NCBI GenBank assembly: GCA_949293905.1
Contig: CASFFG010000010.1
Coordinates: 1 to 37,636 of the forward strand
DNA length: 37,636 nt
Source of the DNA: an uncultured Christensenella sp.
GTDB taxonomy: Bacteria > Bacillota > Clostridia > Christensenellales > UBA1242
Direction of reading: 5' to 3'
The notes under the pieces were generated by a model. That model ran no database searches. It saw nothing but the letters and a program-made list of their open reading frames with translations, and was not told the DNA's origin. Both the position numbers and the translations under genes were made by a program. This document shows positions 7,628 to 17,383 of this stretch, one piece after another (positions within the stretch are counted from its first letter, which is position 1; each line of letters begins with the position of its first letter).

Positions 7628-9781
7628 TTATTCAATTCCTTTCATAGTTAACGAAATGCGCTTTTTATTTAGGTCAACAGACAGAACTTTCACTTTAACT
7701 TTATCTCCAACCTTTAAAACATCGCTTGGGTGCGAAATAAAACTATCACTAATCTGCGAGATATGAACGAGTCCGTCTTGATGCACGCCGATATCGACGA
7801 ACGCGCCGAAGTCGATAACATTTCTTACCACTCCGTCGAGCACCATATCTGGCTTCAAATCTTCCATAGAAAGTATGTCGCTCCTAAGTTCAGGTAGTGG
7901 CATATTTTCACGCACATCTCTACCCGGCTTTAAGAGTTCTGCCACAATATCGTTTAGAGTTGGTACGCCAACGCCGATTTCTTCCGCCACCTTATTCTCA
8001 CCTTTTTCGTGAATAAGTGCTGGAAGGTTAGTGAGTTCGTGTGATTTGATTTGTTCGTCAGTTAGGTTAAACAACTTCAATAATTTTTCAACTGCGCCGT
8101 AACTCTCTGGGTGAACTGCAGTGTTATCTAGTATATTTTTTCCGTCCGTAATACGCAAGAAGCCTGCACATTGCTCATACGCTTTCGGCCCCATCTTTTT
8201 TACTTTCAATAGTTCGTCGCGCGAATCAATATGTTTCACTTGCGAACGATAATCTACAATGTTTTCAGCAAGGCTACCCGAAATTCCCGAAACATAACTA
8301 AGTAGGCTCACTGACGCGGTGTTTAAGTCCACACCCACGCTATTTACGCAGTCTTCAACCGTTCCATTTAATACTTCGGTGAGTCTATTTTGTGGCATAT
8401 CGTGTTGGTACTGCCCGACACCAATAGACTTCACATCGATTTTAATTAGTTCGGCAAGTGGGTCTTGAAGTCGTCTTGCAATAGACACCGCGCTTCGAAG
8501 ATTTACATCATAATCTGGGAATTCCTTTGCTGCGAGTTTTGACGCGCTATATACTGACGCGCCCGCTTCGTTAACCATAGCGTAACTCACTTTCCTAGAG
8601 CAAGTTTTAATTAAATCGGCGACTAAAATTTCGCTTTCCTTACTAGCAGTTCCATTTCCAATCGCGATAATATCTACCTTATTTTTCACTATCATGTCGG
8701 TGAGTTTTGCTTTTGCTTCCTCTACTCTATTTTGTGGTGGAGTTGGGTGAACTACCGCGGTGTCTAGTACATCACCCTTTGTGTCAATGACTGCGATTTT
8801 ACAGCCATTGTAGTACCCTGGGTCATAACCCATAATTACATTATTTTTAAGCGGTGCTTGAAGAAGGAGTGGTTTTAAATTTAACTCGAACATCTTAATT
8901 GCTTGCTCATTCGCGCGGTCGGTCAAGGCTGAACGGCACTCGCGCTCTAGGGACGGGAACAATAGTCTATCGTAACTATCTTGAATAGTATCGAGTATGA
9001 TTTGGTCGGTATATTCGTTTTCCTTTTTATACACCTTTTCTATCTCGGTTAGAGTGAGTTTTGGATTGATCTCAATTGAAACTTTTAAACACTTTTCTTT
9101 CTCCCCGCGATTAAGTGCAAGTATACGATGAGACGGAATTTTTGCAACTTCGCCTTTGAAATCTTTATAGTTTTCGTATGTCTTCTTCTCGTCCGCCTCT
9201 TCGTCCCAAACGGCTGTAATATTTGCTTTCTTGGCGATAATTTCACGCAAGGTCTTTCTTAAATTCGCGTCGTCACTAAAACGCTCGGCGATGATATCCT
9301 TTGCGCCTGCGATCGCTTCTTCAACGGACGAAACACCTTTTTCCTCATTTATATAATTCTTTGCGACATTTTCAACTGGTTCGTTAATCTCCTGCGCTTG
9401 AATAATGTCCGCCAACGGCTCTAACCCCTTAGCGATAGCGACAGTTGCACGCGTCTTGCGTTTAGGTTTATATGGTCGGTAGATGTCTTCCACTTCGGTG
9501 AGTGTAAGTGCATCTTCGAGCGCTTTTGCGATCTCGTCCGTCCACTTTTCTTGCTCCTTGATGACCTTTTCTACCTTTTCTTTTTCCTTATTTAAATTCC
9601 TCAAATAATTGAGTCTATCCGCGAAATCACGAAGTACTTGGTCGTCGCACGCACCGTGCATCTCTTTACGATAACGGGCGATAAACGGAATTGTATTACC
9701 TTCGTCGATAAGCGTGATAATGTTTTCAGCATAGATTTCTTTTAAATTAAATTCGTATGCTAACTGCTTAGAAATTTCCAT
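7628..9781 (-). CDS. tex: Tex-family RNA-binding protein with S1 domain
   Basis: A 717-residue Tex protein, a cytoplasmic nucleic-acid-binding factor that affects transcription and toxin expression in some pathogens. Domains in order: helical N-terminal Tex region with NTIPFIARYRKE (about res 29-40); YqgF/RNase H-like domain starting at MGYDPGYYNGCKIAVIDTKG (about 315); helix-hairpin-helix repeats (about 490-560, with KKMGPKAYEQCAGFLRI); and a C-terminal S1 domain (about 645-713, GVVRNVIDFGAFVDIGVHQDGLVHISQ). Length and order match the family. AAGGAG nine bases before the ATG fixes the start. Its long 5' leader contains four degenerate repeats. Confidence 0.96.
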   Translation of the reverse strand: MEISKQLAYEFNLKEIYAENIITLIDEGNTIPFIARYRKEMHGACDDQVLRDFADRLNYLRNLNKEKEKVEKVIKEQEKWTDEIAKALEDALTLTEVEDIYRPYKPKRKTRATVAIAKGLEPLADIIQAQEINEPVENVAKNYINEEKGVSSVEEAIAGAKDIIAERFSDDANLRKTLREIIAKKANITAVWDEEADEKKTYENYKDFKGEVAKIPSHRILALNRGEKEKCLKVSIEINPKLTLTEIEKVYKKENEYTDQIILDTIQDSYDRLLFPSLERECRSALTDRANEQAIKMFELNLKPLLLQAPLKNNVIMGYDPGYYNGCKIAVIDTKGDVLDTAVVHPTPPQNRVEEAKAKLTDMIVKNKVDIIAIGNGTASKESEILVADLIKTCSRKVSYAMVNEAGASVYSASKLAAKEFPDYDVNLRSAVSIARRLQDPLAELIKIDVKSIGVGQYQHDMPQNRLTEVLNGTVEDCVNSVGVDLNTASVSLLSYVSGISGSLAENIVDYRSQVKHIDSRDELLKVKKMGPKAYEQCAGFLRITDGKNILDNTAVHPESYGAVEKLLKLFNLTDEQIKSHELTNLPALIHEKGENKVAEEIGVGVPTLNDIVAELLKPGRDVRENMPLPELRSDILSMEDLKPDMVLDGVVRNVIDFGAFVDIGVHQDGLVHISQISDSFISHPSDVLKVGDKVKVKVLSVDLNKKRISLTMKGIE

Positions 9782-9819
9782 AATGTTTGCTCCTTGAATT
9801 TTGTAAAACTACAAATTAA

Positions 9820-9921
9820 ATTATCTTGTATTTTCTTTTAATCTACAAGATATATTGTCTTGCACTTTTTAAAGCACAATGATTATCTTGCATTTTTTTA
9901 AACACAAAAATTATTACCTTG
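9820..9921 (-). repeat. four degenerate repeats in the tex 5' leader
   Basis: Four copies of CAAG(A/G)(T/C)AAT on the minus strand (plus-strand positions 9820-9828, 9854-9862, 9882-9890, 9913-9921), 34, 28 and 31 bases apart. Each sits within a wider, looser T/A-rich unit. Spacing near three helical turns suggests a multi-site protein-binding region or decayed tandem repeats. Confidence 0.55.
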
Positions 9922-9980
9922 TCCTTTTTCCAAAAGTACGAAAATAATTATACCAAAAACAATTCAAAATTCAAAGCGAT

Positions 9981-10080
9981 TTAAAAAACTACGACAAAAT
10001 TCTTAGTAAATCTCTATATGGTTTTAAAATCAAATTAATACCTTTTAAGTTTTAGTCATTTCGTCGTAGTTAAAAATTTA
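9981..10080 (-). terminator. probable nifJ terminator with long loop
   Basis: A perfect 9-bp inverted repeat (AACTACGAC 9987-9995 and GTCGTAGTT 10063-10071) encloses 67 bases that can fold further. On the minus strand the second arm runs into six T. It begins right after the nifJ stop. The long loop makes it an unusual terminator. Confidence 0.5.
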
Positions 10081-13000
10081 TTAATCTTTTTTATCTTTAC
10101 TTAGTTTTTGTTGGTTTAGGTAGGTAGTCCTTCGCTCTTTTGCGTCCGCTTCGCTAGTCTTTAATAATCTATCCTTATTTTCTGCGTTAACTTTTGATAG
10201 GATTGAAAATCTATTTTCAGTTTCGACATAATCGCGATAGTTCATGGTAGGTTCAAAACTATCTACATGCATAGGTTCGTCAGCGTTTGGATTATAGCGG
10301 AAAAGAGTGTTATATCCGCTCTTTACCGAATTGAACGAGTGTTGCTGACTATAGCGCATGTCGTAGCCGTGATTTATACATGGTGCATATGCGATTATTA
10401 CGCTCGGGCCTTTATACTGCTCTGCCTCTACCATAGCGGTCACGCATTGGTCTGGATTTGCGCCCATAGCAACAGTTGCGACATAAACATCTTTATATGT
10501 CATGAGCATACTTACTAAGTCTTTTTTCCTTCTCTCCTTGCCAGAAACATTAAATTTAGCAGTCGCTCCGCGCGGAGTTGATTTACTAGTCTGCCCGCCA
10601 GTGTTTGAGTAAACTTCTGTATCGAGAATTAAAATGTTCACATCTTCCCCACTCGCGACTACATGATCGAGTCCGCCAAAGCCAATATCATATGCCCAAC
10701 CGTCTCCGCCGATTATCCATACACTAGGACTTGTGATAAGATTTAAATTTTCATAGATGAAAGAATCATCATATCTTAACACATGTCCGCGCTTATAATC
10801 TTTAAGTGCTAAAATTAAACTCTTGTTATACTCGTGATTTTCAGTATTTTCTAAAAATTTAGTGATTAATTCATTAATTTTCTTAGAAAAATGCTTATTT
10901 TTTAGATTTTTTATGAAATTTTCGCGCTCATTTCGTCTTGCGATTGCTATCCCATAACCAAATTCAGCGTTATCTTCAAAGAGTGAATTTGCCCAACTTG
11001 GCCCAAAATTATCGTTGTCCTTTGCGTACGGGCAAATTGGATATGTTCCGCCATAAATAGACGAACAACCCGTTGCATTTGCGATTAACATTCTATCTCC
11101 AAAAAGTTGAGTCGCGAGTTTTATATATGGCGTTTCTCCACAGCCAGCGCAAGCACCGCTGAACTCAAAATACGGCTTTTTAAACTGAACGCCCTTAACT
11201 GTATTTGGCATAAATGGAGTTTTATTTGGGAGAGTCAACATGAACTCTTCGTTTGCAATTTCCTTATCTCTAATCTTCTCGCTTTCGGTCATGATAAGCG
11301 CTTTCACTGGGCAAACTTCACTACATACACCACAGCCCGTGCAGTCAAGAGTGTTCACTTGCATACGATAATTTCCGTCGCAAATATATGCTTTTTTGCT
11401 TGTGAATGTCTTTGGCACTTTTTTATTGCTATCGAATATCACTGGGCGAATCGCCGCATGCGGACACATTAGAGTACATCTTCCGCACTGGATACACTTC
11501 TCGCTTATCCAATCCGGCATTTGAGTGGCTAAAGCGCGTTTTTCAAATTTTGCAGTATCTGTCGGCATATGTCCGCTCTCGTCGAACTTGCTAACTGGAA
11601 TTTCGTCCCCGCGCTGATTAGAGGTTGGAACGATTACATCTTCATAATATTCGCTTTGCATAACTCGGCATGCTGGTGCACTATTAAAACGGAGATTTTT
11701 TGTACTCATTCGTTTTACCGCGCCTTGCGCATCTTTAATTGCACTCAAATTTGCGTCCACTATTGCTTGACCTTTTTTTGAATACGATTTCACAATCGTA
11801 CTTTCAATATTTTTTAGTGCAACATCGAACGGAAGCAGGTCACTAATTGCGAATAGTGCTGTCTGCATAACTGTATTTATCTTTCCGCCTAGATGATGTT
11901 CGCGAGCGATAGAGTTTGCGTCGATTGTATACACTTTTAAATTTTTATCTACTATATCGTGCTTCATCTTATCTGGCATTTTGCGTTCAAGTGTAGCATC
12001 ATCGTAGTGCGAGTTAATTAGGAATATACCATTCTTCTTTATGCACTCGGTCAAATCATATTTTTCAATAAACCCAACATTATTACACATACATAAATCT
12101 ACTTCGCGTGGATTAAATGGTGCGTTAATTGGAAGGAAACTGGAACGCAAATGACTTATCGTTAGACTGCCTGATTTCTTCGAGTCATAGTCAAAATATC
12201 CTTGCATGAAACTAGTCGTTTCGTCACCCAAAATTTTAATAGTATTTTTTACCGAACTTACGCTTCCGTCACTACCAAAGCCGTACACACGCATACTAAA
12301 ATCGCTGATTTTATCCACAAACTCGCTCTTGATTTCCAAGTTCGTTTGATTTACATCGTCATATATGCCAAGAGTGAAGAATTCTTTTTTCCTTCCGTTC
12401 ATGTTATCGAAAACTGCCATCGCCATATCCGGAGTAAATTCCTTACCACCAAGTCCGTATGCACCCGAATATATCTTTGCACTCACACCGTGTTTTTGAA
12501 GGGCGGAACATACCATGCTAGTTAGGGTATCCGTTCCGTTTACATCAAGGTCGCGCTCTAATATTGTGATATTTTTTACTCCACTTGGTAGTTTTTTAAT
12601 GAAATTTTCTTCGTCAAAAGGTTTTAGTAGACGAATTTTAATTATCCCAACTTTTCCCTTATACTGAGATTTAGCGAGAGTTAATACATCAGCACCCGAA
12701 CCGATAGCAACGACTACATTTTTTGCATTAGTATCGCCAAAATATTCGACCGTGTCATATGTGCGGTTTGTGATTTCGCCTTGACGAGCAAATGCATTTT
12801 TTACTTCGCTAATTACATTCTTATATCTCTCAAGAGTCCTAACGCGATTTTGCATGAACACATCTGGATTTTGGTTCGTGCCTGCTAGATACGGGTCGTG
12901 ATTATTCATTCCCCTGCGTTTAAATTCCGCAATGTCATCAAAATCTACAATCTTTTTTAAATCTTCTAATTCGCTCACATAGACGGTATTTAATTCATGA

Positions 13001-13524
13001 CTGGTTCTAAACCCGTCAAAAAAGCAAATAAATGGAGTTTTAGTTCTAAGGCTTGCGAGTTCGCACGCTATCGCCATATCGTTAACTTCTTGTACGGAAG
13101 AGCAGTTGATTATATTAAATCCCGTCTTCATGCATGCGTAGATATCACTGTAATCACAGAATATACTAAGTGCGTGAGTCGCTACCGTTCGCGCTGCCAC
13201 ATAGAAAACACAAGGAAGTCCTTCACCTGCAATTTTATACATGTTAGGGATCATCAATAGCAGACCCTGACTGGAAGTGAAAGTCGTAGTTTTAGCACCA
13301 CTAATTAAACTCCCATGCACCGCGCCCGCAACACCTGCTTCGCTTTGCATTTGCGAAATTCTAAGTTTATTACCAAAGATGTTTAGTTTCCCATCAAACG
13401 CGAATTGGTCGCAATTCTCTGCCATAGGACTGCTTGGCGTAATGGGATAAATTACCGCAACATCGTTCATCATATATGCTATATTGGACGCAACATAATT
13501 TCCGTCCACTGTCATTTTTTTCAT
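10081..13524 (-). CDS. nifJ: pyruvate:ferredoxin (flavodoxin) oxidoreductase
   Basis: Single-chain PFOR, 1147 residues, oxidises pyruvate to acetyl-CoA and CO2 and reduces ferredoxin in anaerobes. Visible: YPITPSSPMAE near the N-terminus (pyrophosphate/pyruvate domain I), the GAKTTTFTSSQGLLLMIP segment, two 4Fe-4S motifs CIQCGRCTLMCP (about res 676) and CTGCGVCSEVCP (about 730), the proximal-cluster segment CAGCGETPY (about 790), and the thiamine-diphosphate motif GDGWAYDIGFGG...NTGGQTS (about 940-980). I use the ATG at 13524 because AGGTGG precedes it; the longer frame from 13632 reads through the promoter. With pflB at the other end of the window, the cell has both main anaerobic pyruvate routes. 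Confidence 0.97.
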   Translation of the reverse strand: MKKMTVDGNYVASNIAYMMNDVAVIYPITPSSPMAENCDQFAFDGKLNIFGNKLRISQMQSEAGVAGAVHGSLISGAKTTTFTSSQGLLLMIPNMYKIAGEGLPCVFYVAARTVATHALSIFCDYSDIYACMKTGFNIINCSSVQEVNDMAIACELASLRTKTPFICFFDGFRTSHELNTVYVSELEDLKKIVDFDDIAEFKRRGMNNHDPYLAGTNQNPDVFMQNRVRTLERYKNVISEVKNAFARQGEITNRTYDTVEYFGDTNAKNVVVAIGSGADVLTLAKSQYKGKVGIIKIRLLKPFDEENFIKKLPSGVKNITILERDLDVNGTDTLTSMVCSALQKHGVSAKIYSGAYGLGGKEFTPDMAMAVFDNMNGRKKEFFTLGIYDDVNQTNLEIKSEFVDKISDFSMRVYGFGSDGSVSSVKNTIKILGDETTSFMQGYFDYDSKKSGSLTISHLRSSFLPINAPFNPREVDLCMCNNVGFIEKYDLTECIKKNGIFLINSHYDDATLERKMPDKMKHDIVDKNLKVYTIDANSIAREHHLGGKINTVMQTALFAISDLLPFDVALKNIESTIVKSYSKKGQAIVDANLSAIKDAQGAVKRMSTKNLRFNSAPACRVMQSEYYEDVIVPTSNQRGDEIPVSKFDESGHMPTDTAKFEKRALATQMPDWISEKCIQCGRCTLMCPHAAIRPVIFDSNKKVPKTFTSKKAYICDGNYRMQVNTLDCTGCGVCSEVCPVKALIMTESEKIRDKEIANEEFMLTLPNKTPFMPNTVKGVQFKKPYFEFSGACAGCGETPYIKLATQLFGDRMLIANATGCSSIYGGTYPICPYAKDNDNFGPSWANSLFEDNAEFGYGIAIARRNERENFIKNLKNKHFSKKINELITKFLENTENHEYNKSLILALKDYKRGHVLRYDDSFIYENLNLITSPSVWIIGGDGWAYDIGFGGLDHVVASGEDVNILILDTEVYSNTGGQTSKSTPRGATAKFNVSGKERRKKDLVSMLMTYKDVYVATVAMGANPDQCVTAMVEAEQYKGPSVIIAYAPCINHGYDMRYSQQHSFNSVKSGYNTLFRYNPNADEPMHVDSFEPTMNYRDYVETENRFSILSKVNAENKDRLLKTSEADAKERRTTYLNQQKLSKDKKD

Positions 13525-13543
13525 GTGTCCACCTCTTGATATG

Positions 13544-13572
13544 ATATTAGCATAACTAAATTTTTTTGACAA
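13544..13572 (-). promoter_or_regulatory. nifJ promoter
   Basis: -35 TTGTCA (13567-13572), 17-base spacer and extended -10 TGcTAATAT (hexamer 13544-13549) on the minus strand, 20 bases before the nifJ ATG. This is a strong sigma-A-type match. Confidence 0.75.
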
Positions 13573-13715
13573 ACGAATTTTTAAATTTAGAAATTTTTTA
13601 AAATAAAAAATCAATAAATAATCACATTCCACTCATTTTGTTGAAAATTTTTAAAATTTATTAAATTTTTATTGATTTTTTGTTAAATTTTGCTAATTTT
13701 TTGTTATTTTTTTTA

Positions 13716-14234
13716 TTAAATATCGGGAGTTGTATTCAAATTTTGACTTTCCAATTGTAATTGAGTTTTAATAGAATTTGGTTTTTTAAAAATATTCTTA
13801 CATCTTAAAAGCATTTCATCTAAATTTTTACTTTTTTCAAGTGAGCGGTGATGGATTTCATCACGGACATAAGAGCGTATATATTTGGGTTTGAATTTTG
13901 AAGTTGGAATAGCGAATTCAATTACTTTTTCAACATTGCCATTGTGATTTAGTTTATCATATTTCCCATATCCTATATATTGAATTAAGGTAGTAATAGG
14001 GATATCAAATTCCGCAATATAAAAGTCAATATCCTTACCTTCATTTATGAATTCTACCCTTTTACAATCATCTTTGTGTTTAAAAAAGTGAAGGTATTTA
14101 GTTCCGGACTTATATCGGTGATTGTTTACCCGACTATATTTTTCATTTGCCGAATAATCAGTTCCAATTAGTGATATGTTGTTTGATAAAATTTTATTTA
14201 ATTCATCTTGTGATAAATATCTATAAACTTTCAT
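13716..14234 (-). CDS. conserved hypothetical protein
   Basis: A 172-residue soluble protein that I do not recognise with certainty. It begins MKVYRYLSQDELNKIL, followed by a segment rich in polar residues with NHRYKSGTKYLHFFKHKDDC. Next come two strand-like stretches (FYIAEFDIPITTLIQYIGYGKYD and VIEFAIPTSKFKPKYIRSYVRDEI) and a charged tail. The 'YR.Ls..E' opening with 'kYlHFFk' resembles small Bacillota proteins of unknown function and loosely recalls ADP-ribosyltransferase-type N-termini, but I see no catalytic set and do not claim one. It has no ribosome site; a promoter ends 6 bases before the ATG. AT-rich spacers flank it on both sides. Confidence 0.7.
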   Translation of the reverse strand: MKVYRYLSQDELNKILSNNISLIGTDYSANEKYSRVNNHRYKSGTKYLHFFKHKDDCKRVEFINEGKDIDFYIAEFDIPITTLIQYIGYGKYDKLNHNGNVEKVIEFAIPTSKFKPKYIRSYVRDEIHHRSLEKSKNLDEMLLRCKNIFKKPNSIKTQLQLESQNLNTTPDI

Positions 14235-14240
14235 GCAAAT

Positions 14241-14269
14241 ATCATATCATAAATGTTGCACTTTGTAAA
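14241..14269 (-). promoter_or_regulatory. promoter giving a leaderless mRNA for the 14234 gene
   Basis: -35 TTTACA (14264-14269), 17-base spacer, extended -10 TGaTATGAT (hexamer 14241-14246), then 6 bases to the ATG at 14234 on the minus strand. Same geometry as tsaD and truA. Confidence 0.6.
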
Positions 14270-14414
14270 TAGGTATATTTCAAAATATTAAAATTTTATG
14301 ATTTATTAAATTTTTATCGATTTTTTGATGATTTCTCATTGTTTTTTGTATATTTTTTTAAAATTTTATAATTTTTTTATTTTAATTCTAAATTTTTTAT
14401 AGTGGAATTTTAAT

Positions 14415-14442
14415 TTGAAAATTTAAAAAAATATGATATTAT
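14415..14442 (+). promoter_or_regulatory. truA promoter, leaderless geometry
   Basis: -35 TTGAAA (14415-14420), 16-base spacer, extended -10 TGaTATTAT (hexamer 14437-14442), then six bases and the truA ATG at 14449. The predicted start of transcription coincides with the start codon. Confidence 0.65.
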
Positions 14443-14448
14443 ATTTTT

Positions 14449-15168
14449 ATGAGATATTTAATGATAGTTTCATATTTCGGGTTAAATTACTCGGGTTGGC
14501 AAAAGCAAGAGAAAGCAAGTTCGATTCAAGAAGAGATTGAAAACGCAATTTTTACCATAACAAAAAAGCGAGTTGAATGTGTTGCAAGCGGGCGAACGGA
14601 CGCGAAAGTAAACGCATATTTTCAGCCTGTACATTTTGACATTGATAGTAAAATCGACGAGCGAAAATTCCTTCACTCTATGAACGGAATTTTGCCCGCT
14701 GATATTCGCGCTTTATCTATTAGAGAAAGTGCTATCCACGCAAGGTTCAGCGCGAAGAAAAAGACTTATTTATATAAAATGTATGTTTTTAACATTGACC
14801 TTCCGCTCTATCGCGATGCACTACAAATTTCCCCTACGCTAGATTTTAAAGCCATGAAAAAGTTTTTAAAATTAGTTAAGGGGACACACGATTTTGCGGG
14901 TTTCAAAGCAAGCGGAAGTTCGGTTGAGACGAGCGTCAGGACGGTTTATTCTGTTAAACTAAAAAGAGAAGGATTATATTTAAATCTCTACATCACAGGA
15001 AATGGGTTTTTATATAAAATGGTTAGGAATATTGTCGGCACAATGCTAAAAATCGGTGAAGGAAAATTAAAACTTGACGACATTAAATCTACCCTATTTT
15101 CGAGTTTTAAATCAAAATACACTGCGAAACCTGAATTCTTATATCTACTTAATGTTGAGTATAAATAA
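14449..15168 (+). CDS. truA: tRNA pseudouridine(38-40) synthase
   Basis: TruA, 239 residues, isomerises U38-U40 in tRNA anticodon arms. The start MRYLMIVSYFGLNYSGWQKQ contains the family's 'Y.G..fsGwQ.Q' pattern. ASGRTDAKVNA (res 47-57) carries the catalytic Asp51; the usual GRTDaGVHA is altered to AKVNA here. LYKMVRNIVGTMLKIGEGK near the C-terminus is the RNA-binding helix. It stands alone rather than after the ECF transporter genes or before rplM as in many Bacillota, and it is preceded by a leaderless-type promoter. The downstream hairpin at 15316-15344 probably ends it. Confidence 0.95.
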   Translation: MRYLMIVSYFGLNYSGWQKQEKASSIQEEIENAIFTITKKRVECVASGRTDAKVNAYFQPVHFDIDSKIDERKFLHSMNGILPADIRALSIRESAIHARFSAKKKTYLYKMYVFNIDLPLYRDALQISPTLDFKAMKKFLKLVKGTHDFAGFKASGSSVETSVRTVYSVKLKREGLYLNLYITGNGFLYKMVRNIVGTMLKIGEGKLKLDDIKSTLFSSFKSKYTAKPEFLYLLNVEYK

Positions 15169-15310
15169 ACTCACTATAATTATGGACTTATATAAGGTAT
15201 TATTTAGCGAACTTTTTAACTAGTTGATTTTGTTAAAAATTCAATTATTCGATTTTCTATAAAATATTTTTTATAAAAGAATTTTTTCTATAAAAGCGTT
15301 TTAATTGAAT

Positions 15311-15352
15311 AAAAAACTACCAAATAACAAATATATTTGATAGTGATTTTTT
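15311..15352. terminator. bidirectional terminator between truA and the 15377 gene
   Basis: Arms 15316-15326 and 15334-15344 give an 11-bp stem; in the minus-strand RNA every position pairs, with one G-U. T runs follow on both strands. It separates convergent truA and the four-gene cassette. Confidence 0.75.
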
Positions 15353-15376
15353 AGTGAATAATTTTATTGAACAATT

Positions 15377-15736
15377 TTAAAGATGGCTGGAAAAAGTATC
15401 GGTTGTATCGCTCTTTTTTGTCTCTCCATTAATTTTAGCAACACCTAAAGGGTCATCAGTGTGACAAACAGAAGTGTAATATGGCTCTATATCTGCAATT
15501 TTTATATATTCCTCTGGCTTTAAAGATTGGGTATGATTACTATCAACATATAATCTCTCTTGAATATCGTAACTCATATCTATTCGCTCACGATTTGAAT
15601 GTTTATGCCAACGCGCATAAATTGGAGGTTTACTTTCATCTCGTTCTAAATTCTGCAGACATATATTATCAGGTATGTCGTATTTTTCCATTATCATTAT
15701 ACCTTCATAAATCCTTGTAACTTTTATTTTTACCAT
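15377..15736 (-). CDS. small hypothetical protein, paralogue of the 18487 gene
   Basis: A 119-residue protein of unknown function, last gene of a four-gene minus-strand cassette. AAGGAG precedes the ATG. It shares a layout with the 109-residue protein encoded at the other end of the cassette: an N-terminal strand pair (VKIKVTRIYEGIM), then KYDIPDNI matching EYDLPENI, an aromatic-rich middle with a short-range W-K/N-S-H pattern, and SLKPEEYIKI matching RVTPKEYVAH. The C-terminus is Asp/Ser/Thr rich. Length and absence of membrane or signal segments suggest a small cytoplasmic partner or adaptor. The paralogy is my reading by eye; the function is unknown. Confidence 0.7.
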   Translation of the reverse strand: MVKIKVTRIYEGIMIMEKYDIPDNICLQNLERDESKPPIYARWHKHSNRERIDMSYDIQERLYVDSNHTQSLKPEEYIKIADIEPYYTSVCHTDDPLGVAKINGETKKSDTTDTFSSHL

Positions 15737-15803
15737 AAACTCTCTCCTTAATTTTTTATATTTATTATTAAATTAATGTCTTTTATCGATATTGTAAAAT
15801 AAA

Positions 15804-17279
15804 TTAAACTTCGTCTGTTGAGATATTTGTCTTTTTTGATTTATCTTCTTTAATAGATTCTTCTAGTTCAATTTCTGATTCAGTATTTAGATATGGTCGC
15901 TCAATTGAAACATAGTGTTTTTCAAAATATGGTTTCAAATTTTCCTTAGTGATTTTACTACCAATCCTAACTTTGCTACTAAAAATATCAAATAATTTTT
16001 CTTTTAAATCTAAATCAATTTTAAAATAATAGTTAAGATATTGATTATTCTCTTTTATATGCTTAATGTATCTCTCACCATAATTAAAGAGTGAAAATAG
16101 TCTTGTTTTAAATGGAATGCTAAAACTCTTACTTTCCGGCATTACTCCTTTTTTTAGATCCTCAATGATAAATTCAACTTTCTCGTCTATGTACTGTTCA
16201 ACGAATTCAGGTAATTCATCTCGACAGGCTTTATAAATTTTATCTTGAATTTCAATATAGGCTTTGATTTGTTTCTCTGTAGTATAAGTATCTGGGAATT
16301 GATGATTTTTAATTTCCCTTTGACGATCGTTTAGTGCTTCCTTAAAAGATTCCGTTATTAAATATTTTATATATTCTTTTAGAGATAAATCCTCATCTTT
16401 TGAATTACGGATATAACCTTTATAGTTTCCTATTCTTTTCGCTTCTTCCTTAATTCTATCTCTAAAAAATTCATCAAGAGCCTCACCTCGTTCAAAATTA
16501 AATGAGGAATGTCTATATTGAGGCTCTTCACCAAAGCCAATAAACCCGTCAATCATAGGAAGAAGTCCGCTCGATTTCTCCGCTCCAACAAATAGATCTG
16601 GGTGCTCACTCTTTATCTCTTTTAATATGTTTACAAACTCTTGCACCTTTTTATATCCAGTGTAGATAAGGAATGTATCATTTCTATCATTCATTCCCGT
16701 CCACAATTTAAAGTAAACACGATAGCGTTTTTTCATGCATTTTTCTGTTAAAATCTCACCTAATTTTATCGCGTTCTCCGGCTTTAAATTTAGATAAAGT
16801 CGGCAATTTATATCGCGCGGTGGTAAAAATGGATAAACATGAATAAAATCGTCATAATGATCACTTATTTTTCTACCGCTTTGAGTCTGCAATGGTTGTA
16901 TTCCACTATCTTTAAACTCCTTGTCATAAGTTTCAAATATAAATTTCTCACAATCTAAAGGACTCATATTCTCTTTTTTAAAACGAGGATCTGTTTTAAT
17001 TTTCTTTATTGCTTCACTAATTTTTCCAGAAAGTTTCTCTTCATTTATCTTTGAATAATAATCGTACCATTGATCATAAATCGCCTTATAAAAAGATAAA
17101 AGTGTTTTTCTATCAATATGGGCGTCAGTTTGATTTATGTTAAGTTCAGTTATAACGGAATATGTCGATGTCTCTTGCATCATGCGCGGTAAAATCGACT
17201 TGGCAAATTTCACTATATCAACCTTACTTTTCTCATCTACATTTTTTAAGAATTCAATTTTTGCTTCGCTAATTAGCAT
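15804..17279 (-). CDS. hypothetical protein with a HopA1-like central region
   Basis: A 491-residue protein, third of four in the cassette, with AAGGAG before the ATG. No membrane segment. The middle (about res 160-275) reads RLYLNLKPENAIKLGEIL ... RVYFKLWTG ... RNDTFLIYTG ... SGLLPMIDGFIGFGEEP ... SSFNFERGEALDEFF. This order (R-x-Y-l-N, K-x-x, R-x-D...iY, then a closing 'SF...r...l' segment) resembles the HopA1 effector / phosphothreonine-lyase-like fold found in type III effectors and in lanthipeptide synthetases. The resemblance is pattern-level only. The remainder is helical and charged, with an acidic Lys/Glu-rich tail. A 68-base gap separates it from the small gene downstream. Confidence 0.7.
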   Translation of the reverse strand: MLISEAKIEFLKNVDEKSKVDIVKFAKSILPRMMQETSTYSVITELNINQTDAHIDRKTLLSFYKAIYDQWYDYYSKINEEKLSGKISEAIKKIKTDPRFKKENMSPLDCEKFIFETYDKEFKDSGIQPLQTQSGRKISDHYDDFIHVYPFLPPRDINCRLYLNLKPENAIKLGEILTEKCMKKRYRVYFKLWTGMNDRNDTFLIYTGYKKVQEFVNILKEIKSEHPDLFVGAEKSSGLLPMIDGFIGFGEEPQYRHSSFNFERGEALDEFFRDRIKEEAKRIGNYKGYIRNSKDEDLSLKEYIKYLITESFKEALNDRQREIKNHQFPDTYTTEKQIKAYIEIQDKIYKACRDELPEFVEQYIDEKVEFIIEDLKKGVMPESKSFSIPFKTRLFSLFNYGERYIKHIKENNQYLNYYFKIDLDLKEKLFDIFSSKVRIGSKITKENLKPYFEKHYVSIERPYLNTESEIELEESIKEDKSKKTNISTDEV

Positions 17280-17383
17280 TATTTCTCCTTAATTTTTAAC
17301 ATTATATATAAAAATTTATAATAAATCAACCCCTAAAACAAAATATATCTTAATTAAAATCTTTTATTTTTTTAAGAGATATA

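Noticed and set aside
9987-10071. Riboswitch or structured RNA after nifJ
   Set aside because: Only the outer 9-bp arms are convincing; with a T run after the second arm it is better read as a long-loop terminator.
13525-13632. Longer start for nifJ
   Set aside because: It contains the nifJ promoter, and PFOR homologues begin close to MKKMTVDGNYVA.
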